Part shown: in pieces, positions 62,736-64,000 of the stretch
How the letters are laid out: each line of letters starts with the position of its first letter
Position numbering within the stretch: position 1 is the stretch's first letter
From: Brevundimonas sp. LM2
Lineage (GTDB): Bacteria; Pseudomonadota; Alphaproteobacteria; Caulobacterales; Caulobacteraceae
DNA: 64,000 nucleotides
Direction: 5' to 3'
Assembly: GCF_002002865.1 (NCBI RefSeq)
Contig: NZ_CP019508.1
Location: 3,266,501 to 3,330,500 of the forward strand
Notes under the pieces: model-generated
The model's database searches: none
What the model saw: only the letters and a program-made list of their open reading frames with translations
Told to the model about the DNA's origin: nothing
Translations under genes and position numbers: made by a program

Positions 62736-64000
62736 ATGAGTCGGCAGATCCGAACCAGACTGATCTGTACCGCGCTCGCATGGCTGCTCGGAGCGGGCGG
62801 CGTTCATGCCCAGGAGGCTCGGCGTCTTTCAATCCCCGCGCAGCCGATGACGACGGCGGTCCTGCAGTTGGGAGCCCAGGCGCGCGTGTCCATCGGCGCT
62901 CGCGACGCCGACCGCTGCGGTCGGTCCCGTCCCGTGTCCGGAAGCTATAGCGTCGAGACGGCGCTGCGGATGATGCTGGCCGACAGCGGTTGCACGTTCC
63001 GGCGGATCGATCGCGGCGCCTATGTGATCCTGGTTCGCCCGCCGACGCCTTCTCCCCGGCTTCGGCGCGTCGGGCCTCCCCAACCTCGGCCCGTGGCCAT
63101 CAGCACGCTCGACGAAGTCGTCGTGACCGCGACCCGGCGCGAAATTGACCTCGCCGACGCCCCATACTCCCTGTCCGCCGTCGACGGTGTTTCTTTTGAC
63201 GCGGCTGCTCGCCGCGATACGTCTGCCTTGGCGACCCGGCTGGCGGGCCTGACGGTCACGAACCTCGGCCCCGGCCGCAACAAGCTGTTCGTGCGTGGCC
63301 TCGCGGACAGCCCGCTGACCGGCCAGACCCAGGCCATGGTCGGCCTCTATCTCGACGAGACCCGCCTGACCTACGACGCACCTGACCCCGACCTGCGCCT
63401 CGTGGATCTGGATCGGGTGGAGTTGCTGCGCGGACCGCAGTCCACCCTCTACGGCGCCGGAACCTTGGGCGGGGTCTTGAAGCTGATCAGCCAACGGCCC
63501 GTGCTCGACGACTACCAGGCCGAGGTCACCGCCGGCCTGACCTTCGCCGACGATGCTGCGCCCGGACAATCGGTGGACATGGTCGTCAACGTACCTCTGC
63601 TCCGCGACCGCCTGGCCATTCGAACGGTTCTGTACGAGGAGACCCTGGAAGGCGTCGTCGACGATGCCGGGTTGGGCCTGTCCAACACAGGCAGAACCCT
63701 GCGCCTTGGCCTTCGTCCCTCGATGCTCTGGCGCATCAACGACAACTGGGAAGCGCGGGTCGGCGGGGTGTTTCAGACCCTACATATCGACGACAGCCAA
63801 TACGGCTTCGAATCTCGGCCCGCTTATGAGCGAAGCCTGTCCCTGCGCGAGCCCAGCAACAACGACTTCAATGGCGTGTCCCTGATGACGGAGGGCGAGT
63901 TTGATTGGGGGGTGATCAAGCTCAGCAGCGCCTACCAGGGTCACAATCTGGACCGCCGCTACGACGCGACCACCGCCTTCGTCCGGTTTGGCGGGACCGG
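62736..64000 (+). CDS. TonB-dependent receptor with STN signalling domain, 5' part
   Basis: 421 codons are seen; the gene runs off the window. Signal peptide (LICTALAWLLGAGGVHA), then the secretin/TonB N-terminal (STN) domain (LSIPAQPMTTAVLQLGAQARVSI ... SVETALRMMLADSGCTFRRIDRGAYVILVRP), a linker, and the TonB box/plug STLDEVVVTATRREIDLADAPYSLSAVDG. RGPQSTLYGAGTLGGVLKLIS is the plug end; then the barrel begins. The STN domain shows it signals through FecR to the FecI-type sigma. Ferric-siderophore or other large-ligand uptake is typical. The start at 62736 lies 10 bp after fecR; the ribosome site is not strong. Confidence 0.93.
   Translation, partial: MSRQIRTRLICTALAWLLGAGGVHAQEARRLSIPAQPMTTAVLQLGAQARVSIGARDADRCGRSRPVSGSYSVETALRMMLADSGCTFRRIDRGAYVILVRPPTPSPRLRRVGPPQPRPVAISTLDEVVVTATRREIDLADAPYSLSAVDGVSFDAAARRDTSALATRLAGLTVTNLGPGRNKLFVRGLADSPLTGQTQAMVGLYLDETRLTYDAPDPDLRLVDLDRVELLRGPQSTLYGAGTLGGVLKLISQRPVLDDYQAEVTAGLTFADDAAPGQSVDMVVNVPLLRDRLAIRTVLYEETLEGVVDDAGLGLSNTGRTLRLGLRPSMLWRINDNWEARVGGVFQTLHIDDSQYGFESRPAYERSLSLREPSNNDFNGVSLMTEGEFDWGVIKLSSAYQGHNLDRRYDATTAFVRFGGT

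Overview
The window is high-GC DNA (estimated by eye) with codon use and gene content typical of Alphaproteobacteria. It most resembles Caulobacterales, Brevundimonas-like: a CpdR-type receiver beside tRNA-Val, a fused MrpA/MrpB subunit, a FecI/FecR/TonB-receptor cascade and many DoxX/SDR/LysR genes. The genus is inferred from gene content, not from an alignment.

Left part (1-35150): housekeeping and physiology. It opens with the end of cpdR, tRNA-Val(GAC) and kynA, followed by a reductase, a SpoIIAA-like protein and an alpha/beta hydrolase. Next is an acetate-type module: an MHS-family transporter, a CrbS-like transporter/kinase hybrid, a convergent CrbR-like LuxR regulator, a DcaP-like porin and acetyl-CoA synthetase. 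A 14-bp motif with a CGAC-N4-GTCG core occurs upstream of both the transporter and the porin-acs operon, which suggests one regulon. An SLC13 permease and an unknown lipoprotein follow. Then come a tightly overlapping mrp(AB)CDEFG antiporter operon, a CPA1 antiporter, class I fructose-1,6-bisphosphatase and an SDR. A complete leftward kdp operon closes this part, running small ORF-kdpF-kdpA-kdpB-TorF-like porin-kdpC-kdpD-kdpE. The porin sits inside the operon, and a well-initiated 27-codon membrane peptide precedes kdpF.

A 45-bp 3' fragment of tRNA-Arg(ACG) at 35153-35197, an AT-rich repeat-bearing stretch and a tyrosine integrase mark the left end of an integrated element. To the right the DNA is accessory in character: gene remnants (DUF1353, AraC), a two-domain methyltransferase resembling rickettsial protein-lysine methyltransferases, DUF4260 and cytochrome b561. 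A leftward operon then encodes an RND efflux pump (outer-membrane factor, adaptor, permease) with DoxX, MipA/OmpV and a TetR regulator. Two near-identical promoters, each with a palindromic operator in its 17-bp spacer, lie in front of the efflux operon and of the b561 transcription unit, so the TetR protein probably controls both.

49.2-57.9 kb holds LysR/SDR/aldehyde dehydrogenase/aldo-keto reductase genes with decay. One SDR is frameshifted. An ~820-bp LysR-ALDH segment is duplicated 1.9 kb apart, with the intact LysR in one copy and the intact ALDH in the other. Between the copies lies a mosaic of haloperoxidase, LysR and xanthine-dehydrogenase fragments. The right end carries a three-gene operon (DoxX, isoprenylcysteine-methyltransferase-like protein, winged-helix regulator whose receiver lacks the phosphoacceptor Asp), a DUF3313 lipoprotein, and a cell-surface-signalling cassette (FecI-type sigma, FecR, STN-containing TonB receptor) cut by the window edge. 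No CRISPR array, rRNA or intact insertion sequence was seen.
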